From positions 62,001 to 126,000 of the forward strand of contig CAIXPZ010000311.1 of NCBI GenBank assembly GCA_903921455.1: 64,000 nt of DNA, read 5' to 3'. Of this stretch, positions 40,758 to 49,533 are shown in pieces (positions within the stretch are counted from its first letter, which is position 1; each line of letters begins with the position of its first letter). Source of the DNA: an uncultured Verrucomicrobia subdivision 3 bacterium. Lineage in GTDB: Bacteria; Verrucomicrobiota; Verrucomicrobiae; Limisphaerales; UBA11358. The position numbers and the translations under genes are program-made. The notes under the pieces are model-generated. The model did not search any database. It was not told where the DNA came from and saw only the letters and a program-made list of their open reading frames with translations.

Positions 40758-41647
40758 ATGAAAACCACCTTTGCCGCCGATCAACCTAGCGATACCCTGC
40801 GCCAGCTCGTGCGCGAGGGCTATACCAAGATCGCGCAGGAAACCTCCGCCGGCGGTTGCAGTCCAGGCGTGTCCTGCTGCGGTTCGGCGCCGCAAGACGC
40901 TGATAAGCTGGCGCGCGAGCTCGGCTACACCGTCGAGGAACTCCAAGCTTTGCCGGAAGGCGCGAACATGGGGCTTTCCTGCGGCAACCCGGCGGCGCTC
41001 GCCGCCTTGAAGCCGGGCGAAGTCGTCCTCGACCTCGGGAGCGGCGGCGGGTTCGACGTATTCATCGCCGGACGCAAGGTGGGAGCGGCCGGGCGCGCCA
41101 TCGGCGTGGACATGACGCCGGAAATGCTCGGCAAAGCGCGCCGCAACATCACGGCTTACCGCAAGGAAACCGGGTTGGAAAACGTGGAGTTCCGCCTTGG
41201 CGAAATCGAACATCTGCCCATGGCCGACAATTCCGTGGACGCCATCATCTCCAACTGCGTCATCAATCTTTCACCCGACAAGGCACAGGTCTGGCGCGAG
41301 ATGGCACGCGTCCTGAAACCCGGCGGGCGCGTCGCCGTGTCGGACATGGCGCTGATAAAACCGCTGCCGGCCGGAGTTTTAAAAATGGTCGAAGCCCTTG
41401 TCGGTTGCGTCGCTGGAGCCACACTGGTTTCCGAAACCGGGCGCATGGCCAAGGAAGCCGGCCTGACTGACATCCGGCTTAAGGTAAAATCTGACTACCT
41501 CGACGCGATGGTGAATTTTGAGGACCCACTCTACCAAAAAATCGTGAAACTACTGCCCGCGGGCGCCAAGACCTCGGATTACATCACGAGTCTTGAAGTT
41601 CAAGCATTGAAACCCAAGGGCGACTGCCGCGGAACTGACGGCTGCAA

Positions 41648-41651
<4 letters not shown>
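40758..41651 (+). CDS. arsM: arsenite S-adenosylmethionine methyltransferase
   Basis: ArsM methylates arsenite to mono-, di- and trimethyl forms. The SAM site is [20 protein letters not shown] (about residues 90-110). The cysteines that bind As(III) are visible: CCG at 40-42, SCGNP (C75), SNCVINL (C167) and VGCVAG (C217). The N-terminus [10 protein letters not shown] and the [14 protein letters not shown] segment are typical. 297 residues; the C-terminus adds a small CRGTDGCK tail. Stop and acr3 start overlap (ATGA). Confidence 0.94.
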
Positions 41652-42724
<1,073 letters not shown>

Positions 42725-42729
42725 CTTAT

Positions 42730-43188
42730 ATGCCGACGAATTCCAAGCCCACCATTCTCATCCTCTGCACCGGCAACTCCTGCCGCAGCCATATCGGCGA
42801 AGGTTTCTTATGCGCCGCGCTGGGCGACTTCGCCAACGTCCAAAGCGCCGGCTCCAAGCCGGCCGGCTACGTCCACCCGCTCGCCATCAAAGTCATGACG
42901 GAAGTGGGCATTGATATTTCCGCCCACCGCTCGAAGCCGCTCACCGAGTTTTTAAGCCAGCCAGTTCACACCGTCATCACCGTCTGCGGCAATGCCGATC
43001 AAGCCTGCCCGATTTTCCCCGGACAGTTGAACCGCCACCACTGGCCGTTCTTTGATCCCGCGAAAGCCACCGGCAGCGACGAAGAAGTCCTGAATTGTTT
43101 TCGCACGGTCCGCGACGAAATGCGCCGGGTTTTTGAAGCCTACGCCGCCGGGTTGCGCGATGCCAAATGGGCAATGAAACCGGAATGA
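42730..43188 (+). CDS. arsC: arsenate reductase, thioredoxin-type
   Basis: Reduces As(V) to As(III) so that Acr3 can export it or ArsM can methylate it. The fold is that of low-molecular-weight tyrosine phosphatases: the loop CTGNSCRS (C13, C18, R19), and the disulphide-relay pair TVCGNADQACPIFPG (C86 and C93), which mark the thioredoxin-coupled class. DPAKATGSDEEVL carries the Asp of the catalytic site. 152 residues. Last secure gene of the operon. Confidence 0.95.
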   Translation: MPTNSKPTILILCTGNSCRSHIGEGFLCAALGDFANVQSAGSKPAGYVHPLAIKVMTEVGIDISAHRSKPLTEFLSQPVHTVITVCGNADQACPIFPGQLNRHHWPFFDPAKATGSDEEVLNCFRTVRDEMRRVFEAYAAGLRDAKWAMKPE

Positions 43189-43313
43189 ATAAAACTGAAG
43201 AAGAATGGCTGGCGTGGGCGCATCTAACAACTGACCGACTCAGACACCGCAACCGTTACTGCATCTCTACTGACTGCAACTACCGATCTACACTGCCTGC
43301 TACCGTCAACTGA
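43185..43313 (+). other. possible 42-codon frame in a G-poor tract after arsC
   Basis: An ATG overlapping the arsC stop opens MNKTEEEWLAWAHLTTDRLRH, whose first eight residues recall the start of methionine sulfoxide reductase B, but the likeness ends there. From about 43217 to 43337 the plus strand has about 39 percent C, 14 percent G and no GG. The frame may be a fragment or no gene at all; the rest of the gap up to 43370 holds nothing else that I recognise. Confidence 0.3.
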
Positions 43314-43370
43314 CCTTCACGTCCACACCAGCCACTGTTACCTTCGTCCTATTTGGCGCAGTGTCAAGGG

Positions 43371-43407
43371 GCCGGAGCGAAATAACTTCAGTTATTTTTT
43401 ATCCGGC
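43371..43407 (+). terminator. terminator of the ars operon
   Basis: GCCGGA (43371-43376) pairs with TCCGGC (43402-43407), and within it AAATAAC pairs with GTTATTT around TTCA. A run of six T follows the inner stem. It fits a rho-independent terminator for the ars transcript and may also end fmt from the other side. Confidence 0.6.
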
Positions 43408-43456
43408 TGATTTGGCCGCTCGCCATCCGGCCCAAACGCGAAAAATCCCTTAAAAT

Positions 43457-44404
43457 TCAGGCCAGGCGGCTGCCCGCCTTGAGGGGAAATCCCGCCAGAA
43501 ACTGCTCCGCCGACAGCCGCTTGCCGCCTTCGCGCTGCAACTCAAGAATCCGCAACGCCCCCTGACCACAGCCGACGACGATGCCAGTCTTGTCGGCAGC
43601 AAGCATTTCCCCGGTTCCACCAGAGCGGGCAACCGGCTCGGCTTTCCAGATTTTCAGCAACTGCGGCTTGGGCTCTGATAGAAGAAACGCAAATGCCCCC
43701 GGCCACGGGGTGAAGGCGCGGAGCCGGTTCCAGATCTGGCCGGCCGGCAAATTCCAATCAATCCGCCCATCTTCCTTTTTGATCTTGGCCGCATAGGTGG
43801 AACCTTCGGCGGGCTGCGCCTGCGGTAAAAGATTACCAGCAAGGTAGGCAGGAATGGTTTCAGCAAGCAACGCGGCACCGAGTTGCGCGAGGCGGTCATG
43901 CAGGATTTGCGAATCGTCCGTCGGCAGAATCGGCGTGCGGCGCGTCGAAAGAATCGGGCCCGTATCCAGTCCCGCATCCATCTTCATGATTGTCACGCCG
44001 GTTTCCGGCTCGCCATCGGCAATCGCCCACTGGATCGGCGCCGCGCCGCGATACTTGGGCAGCAACGAGGTGTGGACGTTCAGACAGCCGTGCGGCGGCA
44101 CGACCAGCATCGCCGGCGGCAAAATCTGTCCGTAGGCGACGACCACCATCAGGTCGGGTTTCAAGTCACGGAGCCGGGCGATGAAGGCTTCATCGCGCGC
44201 CTTAAGCGGTTGGAGGACGGGCAGGTTTAATTTCTCCGCAAGCACTTTGACAGGAGACGGGGTGAGCTTGAGTTCTCGGCCCTTGGGCTTGTCGGGCTGG
44301 GTGACGACGGCGGTGACCTCAAAATTCTTATCCGCCGCCAGTGTTTCCAGACTCGCGCAGGAAAGTTCCGCCGTGCCCATGAAGATGATTCGCAGCGGAG
44401 CCAT
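43457..44404 (-). CDS. fmt: methionyl-tRNA formyltransferase
   Basis: Adds the formyl group to initiator Met-tRNA. IIFMGTAELSCASLETLAA is the N-terminus (usual F-M-G-T-P replaced by MGTAE). GCLNVHTSLLPKYRGAAPIQWAIADGEPETGVTIMKMDAGLDTGPIL holds the catalytic Asn-His-Asp set. The C-terminal OB-fold starts around KIKKEDGRIDWNLPAGQIWNRLRAFTPWPGAF. 315 residues. It follows adk by nine bases, same strand. Confidence 0.95.
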   Translation of the reverse strand: MAPLRIIFMGTAELSCASLETLAADKNFEVTAVVTQPDKPKGRELKLTPSPVKVLAEKLNLPVLQPLKARDEAFIARLRDLKPDLMVVVAYGQILPPAMLVVPPHGCLNVHTSLLPKYRGAAPIQWAIADGEPETGVTIMKMDAGLDTGPILSTRRTPILPTDDSQILHDRLAQLGAALLAETIPAYLAGNLLPQAQPAEGSTYAAKIKKEDGRIDWNLPAGQIWNRLRAFTPWPGAFAFLLSEPKPQLLKIWKAEPVARSGGTGEMLAADKTGIVVGCGQGALRILELQREGGKRLSAEQFLAGFPLKAGSRLA

Positions 44405-44413
44405 GCAGCGCGG

Positions 44414-44995
44414 TCACTTCCTTGCGGCAATCCGCAAAATATCGGCCAGCACCTTGGCGGCGGACTGATCGGCCTGGATCTGATGCACGAGCCTGCGCCC
44501 GTAAAATTTCAGGACCGGCTTGGTCTCCCGCTCGTAGGTCTTGAGCCGCTCACGGATGATGGCCAGATTGGCATCGTCCAACCGGTTTTCCTTGATGGCG
44601 CGGCGCTGGATGCGACGGATCAGGTTTTTTTCATTCGCGCTCTTGAGATAGAACACCGCGACGACATGCAGCGAGTCCCGGAGGATTTTCGCCTGTGCCA
44701 GATTGCGCGGGATGCCGTCGAGAACCAGCGTGTCGTGTTCGGGATGAAAGCGGCCGATCTTCGTGGAATTCTGGACAAACTCGCGCCACAGCCGGATGGT
44801 CGTCTCATCCGGCACGAGCTGGCCCCGGCTGGAATATTCAATGTAGATCTTACCCAGCGGACTGTCCGGCCCCAGATTGCGGAACACGTCACCGCAGGCG
44901 CAGTGAAAAAAATTCGGGATGACGCCCAGAATCTTGCCCTGCGTGCCCTTGCCGGCGCCGGGCGCGCCAAAGAGAAGAATGCTGCGATATTTCAA
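44414..44995 (-). CDS. adk: adenylate kinase-type nucleoside monophosphate kinase
   Basis: Converts AMP and ATP to two ADP. P-loop GAPGAGKGTQGKIL; NMP-binding part HCACGDVFRNL and GQLVPDETTIRLWREFV; DTLVLDGIPRNLAQAKIL. After RRAIKENRLDD the LID is short and has no zinc cysteines. 193 residues, the short-LID form. Some residues differ from the consensus (GIPRN for GFPRT), so another NMP substrate is possible. Its start overlaps the stop of the upstream gene by four bases. Confidence 0.85.
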   Translation of the reverse strand: MKYRSILLFGAPGAGKGTQGKILGVIPNFFHCACGDVFRNLGPDSPLGKIYIEYSSRGQLVPDETTIRLWREFVQNSTKIGRFHPEHDTLVLDGIPRNLAQAKILRDSLHVVAVFYLKSANEKNLIRRIQRRAIKENRLDDANLAIIRERLKTYERETKPVLKFYGRRLVHQIQADQSAAKVLADILRIAARK

Positions 44996-45879
44996 GCGGC
45001 CCTGGGATTCAGTTTAATCTCCAAAATCTCGGACAAGGGCACCGTCACCTGGCCGGGCGGGTTGGTTTCAAAAACCACATCCGTCGCCGCCACCTGCAGG
45101 ATGCGCTCGACGGCGAACTGCGTCTGCGCTGTCTTGACCTCCATGCTGAATTTCAGCGCTTCGCCCTTCGGCTCGCCCAGGTAGCCGGCGAATTTGGTCT
45201 CGACGAACCGTTTGTTGAAGGTGAATTTCCCGCGCGCGAATACCTGCGCCTCCACCTTCTTCTCCTCCTGCCGCCACGAGGCGTCCACGATCTGGATTTC
45301 CTCCGGCGTCTTTTCCGCGCCCGGGGCGGCGGACGGAGCTGTTGTTTCCGGGGGTGCTTCCACTTTCATCGGCAGGGCCAGAAAAATCACCGGCCCAAGG
45401 ATCGGCAGCACCGCCGCCAAGCCAATGACCTGTATGGCCGGACGAGCGCGAATGACGGCCACCTCAAAGCCCGCGTATAGATTTGCCGCGTAAAGCACGA
45501 GCAAGATGAACAAGCCCACCGGTGACCCCACCAAACCGCCGAACAGCGACGGATTAGCCGGGCGCTCCAGCCGCTTGACGGGGTTCACCTGGATTTCCGG
45601 CTTGGCCGGCCGCTGGGATTGATCCGGCTCGATAAAAACTTCCACCAGCGGTTTGATTTTCGGATTGGCGGTGAGATGCTTCAGCGAATTCTGCGAGAGC
45701 TTGCCCCACGGCACGTTGAGGTAAGCGTCGCCCGCCCCGCGCAGCATGAGGCCATTGTCATCGAACTTCACGATGTCGCCGGACTGCGTCGAACCATCCG
45801 TCAAGGTCAGCGTTTCGGCCGCCACCGCCCCGAGGGCGACGGACAAGGCCAGACTGAAAATAAAAAGGAGTTTGCGCAC
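44992..45879 (-). CDS. exported membrane-anchored protein with SH3-like start
   Basis: A 295-residue protein I do not recognise. MRKLLFIFSLALSVALGAVAA is a Sec signal; ETLTLTDGSTQSGDIVKFDDNGLMLRG reads like a small beta-barrel (Sm- or SH3-like) domain, typical of exported proteins in this phylum. A Pro-rich linker, two membrane helices (SPVGLFILLVLYAANLYAGFEV and PAIQVIGLAAVLPILGPVIFLAL) and a C-terminal soluble domain (FARGKFTFNKRFVETKFAGYL) follow. Coupled to adk by ATGA overlap; the function of the pairing is unclear. Confidence 0.7.
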   Translation of the reverse strand: MRKLLFIFSLALSVALGAVAAETLTLTDGSTQSGDIVKFDDNGLMLRGAGDAYLNVPWGKLSQNSLKHLTANPKIKPLVEVFIEPDQSQRPAKPEIQVNPVKRLERPANPSLFGGLVGSPVGLFILLVLYAANLYAGFEVAVIRARPAIQVIGLAAVLPILGPVIFLALPMKVEAPPETTAPSAAPGAEKTPEEIQIVDASWRQEEKKVEAQVFARGKFTFNKRFVETKFAGYLGEPKGEALKFSMEVKTAQTQFAVERILQVAATDVVFETNPPGQVTVPLSEILEIKLNPRAA

Positions 45880-45942
45880 GCCGATTATCTAGCAAACACG
45901 GCCAAGCGGTGAAAGCAAATTCAACCGCACGGCATCCGAGGT

Positions 45943-46689
45943 TCACTGCTCGTAAAACGTCACCCGGCCCGTGGATAAGTCATACATGCCGCCGACCATC
46001 GCGATTTCCCCCTTGTCCAGCAACTCGCGGAGAATCGGGCTGCGCTCGCGGATCTGCTGCAGCACCAGCTTCACATTCGCCGCGGACACCGCGTTGACGA
46101 ACGCATCATTCTTGGCTGTCCGCGGCTGATCGTAGGTGGGCACCGCGTCAACGGCCGGTTTGATCCTGGCGAGCAAGCCGGTGAGGTTGCCGAGTTCGAC
46201 ATTGTCCACCGCGCCCTTGATCGCGCCGCAGTTGGAATGGCCGATGACGGCAATCAACTTGGAGCCGGAAGCCTTGCAGGCGAATTCCAGGCTGCCGAGA
46301 ATGTCGTTATCCAGGATGTTGCCCGCGACGCGCGCGCTGAAGATATCGCCGACGCCCTGGTCCAAGACAATCTCGATGGGCTGGCGCGAATCCAGACAGC
46401 TCAATACCACCGCGAACGGATACTGACCATTGGCGGTCGCCTTGACCTGGGCGGGAAAATCACGATGCAGCGGCCGGCCGGCGACGAAGCGCGCATTGCC
46501 GGCTTTTAATTCGGTCAAAGCCGCCGCCGGCGTCATCGCCGACTGAGAATCCTTGGTCTGAACGGCAGATAAGGCCTGACCCTTCGCCGTGGAACAGCAA
46601 CCGCGGGGTTCACTTTGACAACCGGGGACCGCCAGCAGGACGGTGAGGAAAAGGGCAGACAGTTCGAAACAATTAAATTTGGTTTTCAT
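45943..46689 (-). CDS. beta-class carbonic anhydrase, exported
   Basis: Hydrates CO2. The zinc ligands are C98 in VVLSCLDSR, with Asp 100 and Arg 102, and H151 and C154 in VIGHSNCGA. NARFVAGRPLHRDF and SLEFACKASGSKLIAVIGH are typical. Unlike most beta-class enzymes it carries a signal: ELSALFLTVLLAVPGC, so it is exported and perhaps lipid-anchored at C24. 248 residues. The gene stands alone between two intergenic gaps. Confidence 0.92.
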   Translation of the reverse strand: MKTKFNCFELSALFLTVLLAVPGCQSEPRGCCSTAKGQALSAVQTKDSQSAMTPAAALTELKAGNARFVAGRPLHRDFPAQVKATANGQYPFAVVLSCLDSRQPIEIVLDQGVGDIFSARVAGNILDNDILGSLEFACKASGSKLIAVIGHSNCGAIKGAVDNVELGNLTGLLARIKPAVDAVPTYDQPRTAKNDAFVNAVSAANVKLVLQQIRERSPILRELLDKGEIAMVGGMYDLSTGRVTFYEQ

Positions 46690-46780
46690 AATTTAGGCGA
46701 GGCGCGCGGTCAATTTATCGGGGAGCCCATTCAAATCAATGGATTTATTTCGCCAGCTCACAGGCATCGCATAATCCTCG

Positions 46781-47044
46781 CTACTTCGCATTTAGTCGAC
46801 AGGATGCCGACAGGATACAGCCGTCCGCATCAAAGCAACGGCTATTGGCGTTCATAAATGTCCCGGTGACATCAAGGAAATCGGCGGGGGTGTTAAGGAA
46901 CCTGAAAAATTCCCACAGGAAGACCTCGCGGGCGTTAAGGAAAACGTCGTCCGCGTTAAGGGAATTCCCGTTTGCGTGTAGGAAAAGGGGGCTCGCCAAC
47001 ACCCCTTTGACTCTGGGGGTTAAGAAAATCAGTCTGGTTTTCAA
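46781..47044 (-). CDS. 87-codon frame made wholly of heptapeptide repeats
   Basis: Starting at a TTG, the frame divides into sevens: HANGNSL, NADDVFL, NAREVFL, WEFFRFL, NTPADFL, DVTGTFM, NANSRCF, DADGCIL. The consensus is N-A-x-x-x-F-L. It mirrors the 21-base tandem repeat of the DNA. Such a regular run could be a small solenoid-like or amphipathic protein, or a frame that is open only because the repeat length is a multiple of three. No signal peptide or known domain. Confidence 0.35.
   Translation of the reverse strand: MKTRLIFLTPRVKGVLASPLFLHANGNSLNADDVFLNAREVFLWEFFRFLNTPADFLDVTGTFMNANSRCFDADGCILSASCRLNAK
46786..47037. repeat. 21-base tandem repeat, 12 degenerate units
   Basis: Units of 21 bases keep exact register from 46786 to 47037. 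The best conserved are CGTTAAGGAAAACGTCGTCCG (46933), its neighbour at 46954 and TGTTAAGGAACC at 46891; TTAAGGAA or ACAGGA words mark each unit. The gap between the carbonic anhydrase and epimerase genes (46690-47146) is mostly this array. Units have drifted to different degrees. Confidence 0.75.
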
Positions 47045-47146
47045 TGACTTAGCTTGAAATGTTCAAAAATAAACATTTTGCAGGAGTTCGCCCAAGGTAT
47101 GGAGGGTGTTCTCGACAGCAGGCGCAGGCATTGCTAGCGTGGCGGC

Positions 47147-48100
47147 ATGAATTTTCTCGTCACCGGCGGCGCGGGCTTCATTGGCTCGCATGTCTGCGAA
47201 CGCCTGCTCCACGACGGTCACCACGTCTGGGCCTTAGACGACCTGAATGATTTTTACGACCCGCAGATCAAGCGCCGCACGCTGGCGGACATCCAGGCGC
47301 TGGGCAAGCCGTTCACCTTTGTCCACGGCGACCTCACGGACGTTCGCGCGGTCAATGAACTTTTCGCCGCCACCCCATTTGACCAAGTCATCCACCTCGC
47401 CGCCCGCGCCGGGGTGCGGCCCAGCTTGGAACAGCCCGCGCTTTACCAGCGGGTCAATGTGGAGGGCACGGTCAATCTGCTGGAAGCCGCGCGCAAAACC
47501 GGCGTGAGCAAGCTCACGCTCGCGTCGTCATCGTCCGTCTATGGCGTAAATGCGAAGGTGCCGTTCAGCGAAAGCGACCCGATTTTTTCCGCCATTTCGC
47601 CCTATGCCGCCAGCAAGCTCGCGGGCGAGGCGCTGGGGCATACGTATCATCACATCTATAAAATGGACGTGGCGATGCTGCGCTTTTTCACGGTGTATGG
47701 CCCGCGCCAGCGACCGGATTTGGCGATTCATAAATTCACGAGGCTCATTGAGGCGGGCCAGCCCATTCCCGTCTTCGGCGACGGCAGCACGGCGCGCGAC
47801 CACACTTTTGTTACGGACATTCTGGACGGCATTATCGCCTGCACGAAACAGAAAATTGGGTTTGAGGTTTTCAACCTCGGCGAATCGCAAACCATTCGGC
47901 TAGACCATTTAATCGGACTCATTGAGTCCGCACTCGGGAAAAAGGCGGTGATTGACCGCCAACCGCTGCAGCCCGGCGATGTGCCCATCACTTACGCCGA
48001 CATCTCCAAGGCGCGACGGATGCTCGGCTATCAACCCCAAGTGAAGGCGGAAAAAGGCATTCCGTTATTTGTTGATTGGTTCCTCAAAAACCGGCACTAA
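47147..48100 (+). CDS. NAD-dependent sugar-nucleotide epimerase (GalE/UDP-glucuronate 4-epimerase type)
   Basis: Extended short-chain dehydrogenase of 317 residues. NFLVTGGAGFIGSHVCERLL binds NAD; DLNDFYDPQIKRR is the loop typical of UDP-glucuronate 4-epimerases; HLAARAGVRPSLEQPALYQRVNVEGTVNLLEAAR, catalytic SSSSVYG with YAASKLAGE (Tyr-Lys), and LRFFTVYGPRQRPDLAI complete the fold. Probably interconverts UDP-glucuronate and UDP-galacturonate for surface polysaccharide. It starts 110 bases after the tandem-repeat array. Confidence 0.88.
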   Translation: MNFLVTGGAGFIGSHVCERLLHDGHHVWALDDLNDFYDPQIKRRTLADIQALGKPFTFVHGDLTDVRAVNELFAATPFDQVIHLAARAGVRPSLEQPALYQRVNVEGTVNLLEAARKTGVSKLTLASSSSVYGVNAKVPFSESDPIFSAISPYAASKLAGEALGHTYHHIYKMDVAMLRFFTVYGPRQRPDLAIHKFTRLIEAGQPIPVFGDGSTARDHTFVTDILDGIIACTKQKIGFEVFNLGESQTIRLDHLIGLIESALGKKAVIDRQPLQPGDVPITYADISKARRMLGYQPQVKAEKGIPLFVDWFLKNRH

Positions 48101-48121
48101 TGACGACGTTCAGTCTATTCC

Positions 48122-48703
48122 ATGAGCGAGCCCAAATTCATTCGTCCCCAATTGACTGCCGCGTTGGGTGCTTGGGAGCAATCTCTCACCGCCCGCAACC
48201 TGCCGGCGGAGAGCCTCTGGATTTTTGCGGAGAACTTATGCGTCGAACCGGCGCGCGCCACGCCGGACAGCTTTCGGGTCGGTTTCCAGACCAAGTTCAC
48301 CCCGCCATCCGACGACGCCCTGGACATCGCCTATGATGTGTTTGGGGAGACGGAGACGCGCATGGTTTTTTACCGGCTCGGCACCTGCGGTCACAAGTCC
48401 GTGTGTTTCCTGTTGTGCGATCCCTGGTTTGAGGACAAGGGAACGGGCGAAGGCTTTGAACGCCACGACGGCTGGGGCATTTCATTTTTTCCCGGGGAAG
48501 CCGGCGAAATCGAGGAAGTCACCGATCTTTCGCGCTGGCTGCGCCGGGTGCAGGGCGGCCGGGGCTTGCAGAATTTCGACTTCGCGATGTCGCTCGCGAC
48601 GATTGACGAGATCAAAATTCACGGTCGCGTGCTGATGCCCTACGAGCGCTACGCGGAAACCATGTTGAACCGCCTGCGCCGGATGCACGGCAATCCCTCG
48701 TAA
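48122..48703 (+). CDS. conserved-looking hypothetical protein
   Basis: A 193-residue soluble protein without signal or membrane helices that I do not recognise. It alternates strands and helices: ESLWIFAENLCVEP, DSFRVGFQTKFTPP, DDALDIAYDVFGETETRMVFYRLG, SVCFLLCDPWFED, GWGISFFPGEAGEIEEVTDL, then a helical end YERYAETMLNRLRRM. The regular codon use and position 21 bases after the epimerase stop support a real gene. Cytoplasmic by appearance. Confidence 0.6.
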   Translation: MSEPKFIRPQLTAALGAWEQSLTARNLPAESLWIFAENLCVEPARATPDSFRVGFQTKFTPPSDDALDIAYDVFGETETRMVFYRLGTCGHKSVCFLLCDPWFEDKGTGEGFERHDGWGISFFPGEAGEIEEVTDLSRWLRRVQGGRGLQNFDFAMSLATIDEIKIHGRVLMPYERYAETMLNRLRRMHGNPS

Positions 48704-48742
48704 GGGATGCGGTGGCCGCCGGCAGTTGCGGCCACCCTCGAG

Positions 48743-49513
48743 TTACTTCCCAACGGCACCGAACACCTGTTTCAGCAGATCCGTGGTGCGGGCCACCGGG
48801 TTGGTGCGGATGCGCAATTCCTCCTCCGCGACCATTTTGAACAAGCCGTCGAGCGCCTTGTTCGTCACATAGGCATCGACATTAAGCGCATCGGCGCCGA
48901 CGTAGCTGTTGAGCATCCCGCCCAGCGCGTTGCCGGTGTTGACCTTGGCCATCATGTTTTTGTAGACCGCCGTCACGCCCGTCTTGGCCGTGGCCGACTG
49001 CACGATGGGATAGAACTTTGCGTAAAGATTCGTCTGCGTGGTGCGCCGGAAAAATTGCGTGGCGGCATCGTTCGTGCCCGTCAAAATCGCCTTCGCATCC
49101 TCAATGCTCATCTGCTTCACGGCGTCGCCAAAGATACTGGCGGCGGCGGGCACGGCCTCCTCGGCGGCGTGGTTCATCGTCGCCACAAATTCGTCGGCCA
49201 GCTTATCCTGATGGAGCAGGCGCAGGGTTTTCTCGACGGATTTCAATTTGTCCGGCAGGGGAATTTTCACGTTGAGGTTGGTCAGGAAACCGTCGCTGCG
49301 GCCAAGTTGCGCGACGGCGAGCTGCAAACCATTGCCCAGGGCTTGTTTCAAGGCGTCGGCCATCTGGCCTTGCGAGAGCGAGGCCAGACTGGAGGCAGCC
49401 GATGACGCCGGGCTGTTGGTGGCGCTTTTGCCGAGTCCAATGGCATCCAGCCAGCCCGCCTGCAGCGGATGGATGACAAGGAACAAGGCTAGAATGGAAA
49501 GTGTTTTTTTCAT
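48743..49513 (-). CDS. DUF4197-type exported protein
   Basis: A 256-residue protein with the Sec signal MKKTLSILALFLVIHPLQAG. The pattern fits DUF4197: GQMADALKQALGNGLQLAVAQLG, the long helix around VNIPLPDKLKSVEKTLRL-like sequence, MNHAAEEAVPAAASIFGDAVKQMSIEDAKAILTGTNDAATQFFRR and YVTNKALDGLFKMVAEEELRIRTNPVARTTDLLKQVFG. Function of the family unknown; members are periplasmic. It lies 20 bases after the MCE gene on the same strand and may be the last gene of that operon. Confidence 0.85.
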   Translation of the reverse strand: MKKTLSILALFLVIHPLQAGWLDAIGLGKSATNSPASSAASSLASLSQGQMADALKQALGNGLQLAVAQLGRSDGFLTNLNVKIPLPDKLKSVEKTLRLLHQDKLADEFVATMNHAAEEAVPAAASIFGDAVKQMSIEDAKAILTGTNDAATQFFRRTTQTNLYAKFYPIVQSATAKTGVTAVYKNMMAKVNTGNALGGMLNSYVGADALNVDAYVTNKALDGLFKMVAEEELRIRTNPVARTTDLLKQVFGAVGK

Positions 49514-49533
49514 GCTGGATCGGTTTGATGGTT

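Noticed and set aside
43185..43313. A methionine sulfoxide reductase B gene
   Set aside because: Only the first eight residues resemble its N-terminus; no CxxC, GCGWP or RYCxN motif follows and the frame stops after 42 codons.
46786..47037. CRISPR array
   Set aside because: The 21-base units follow each other without spacers and all drift; no cas genes are present.
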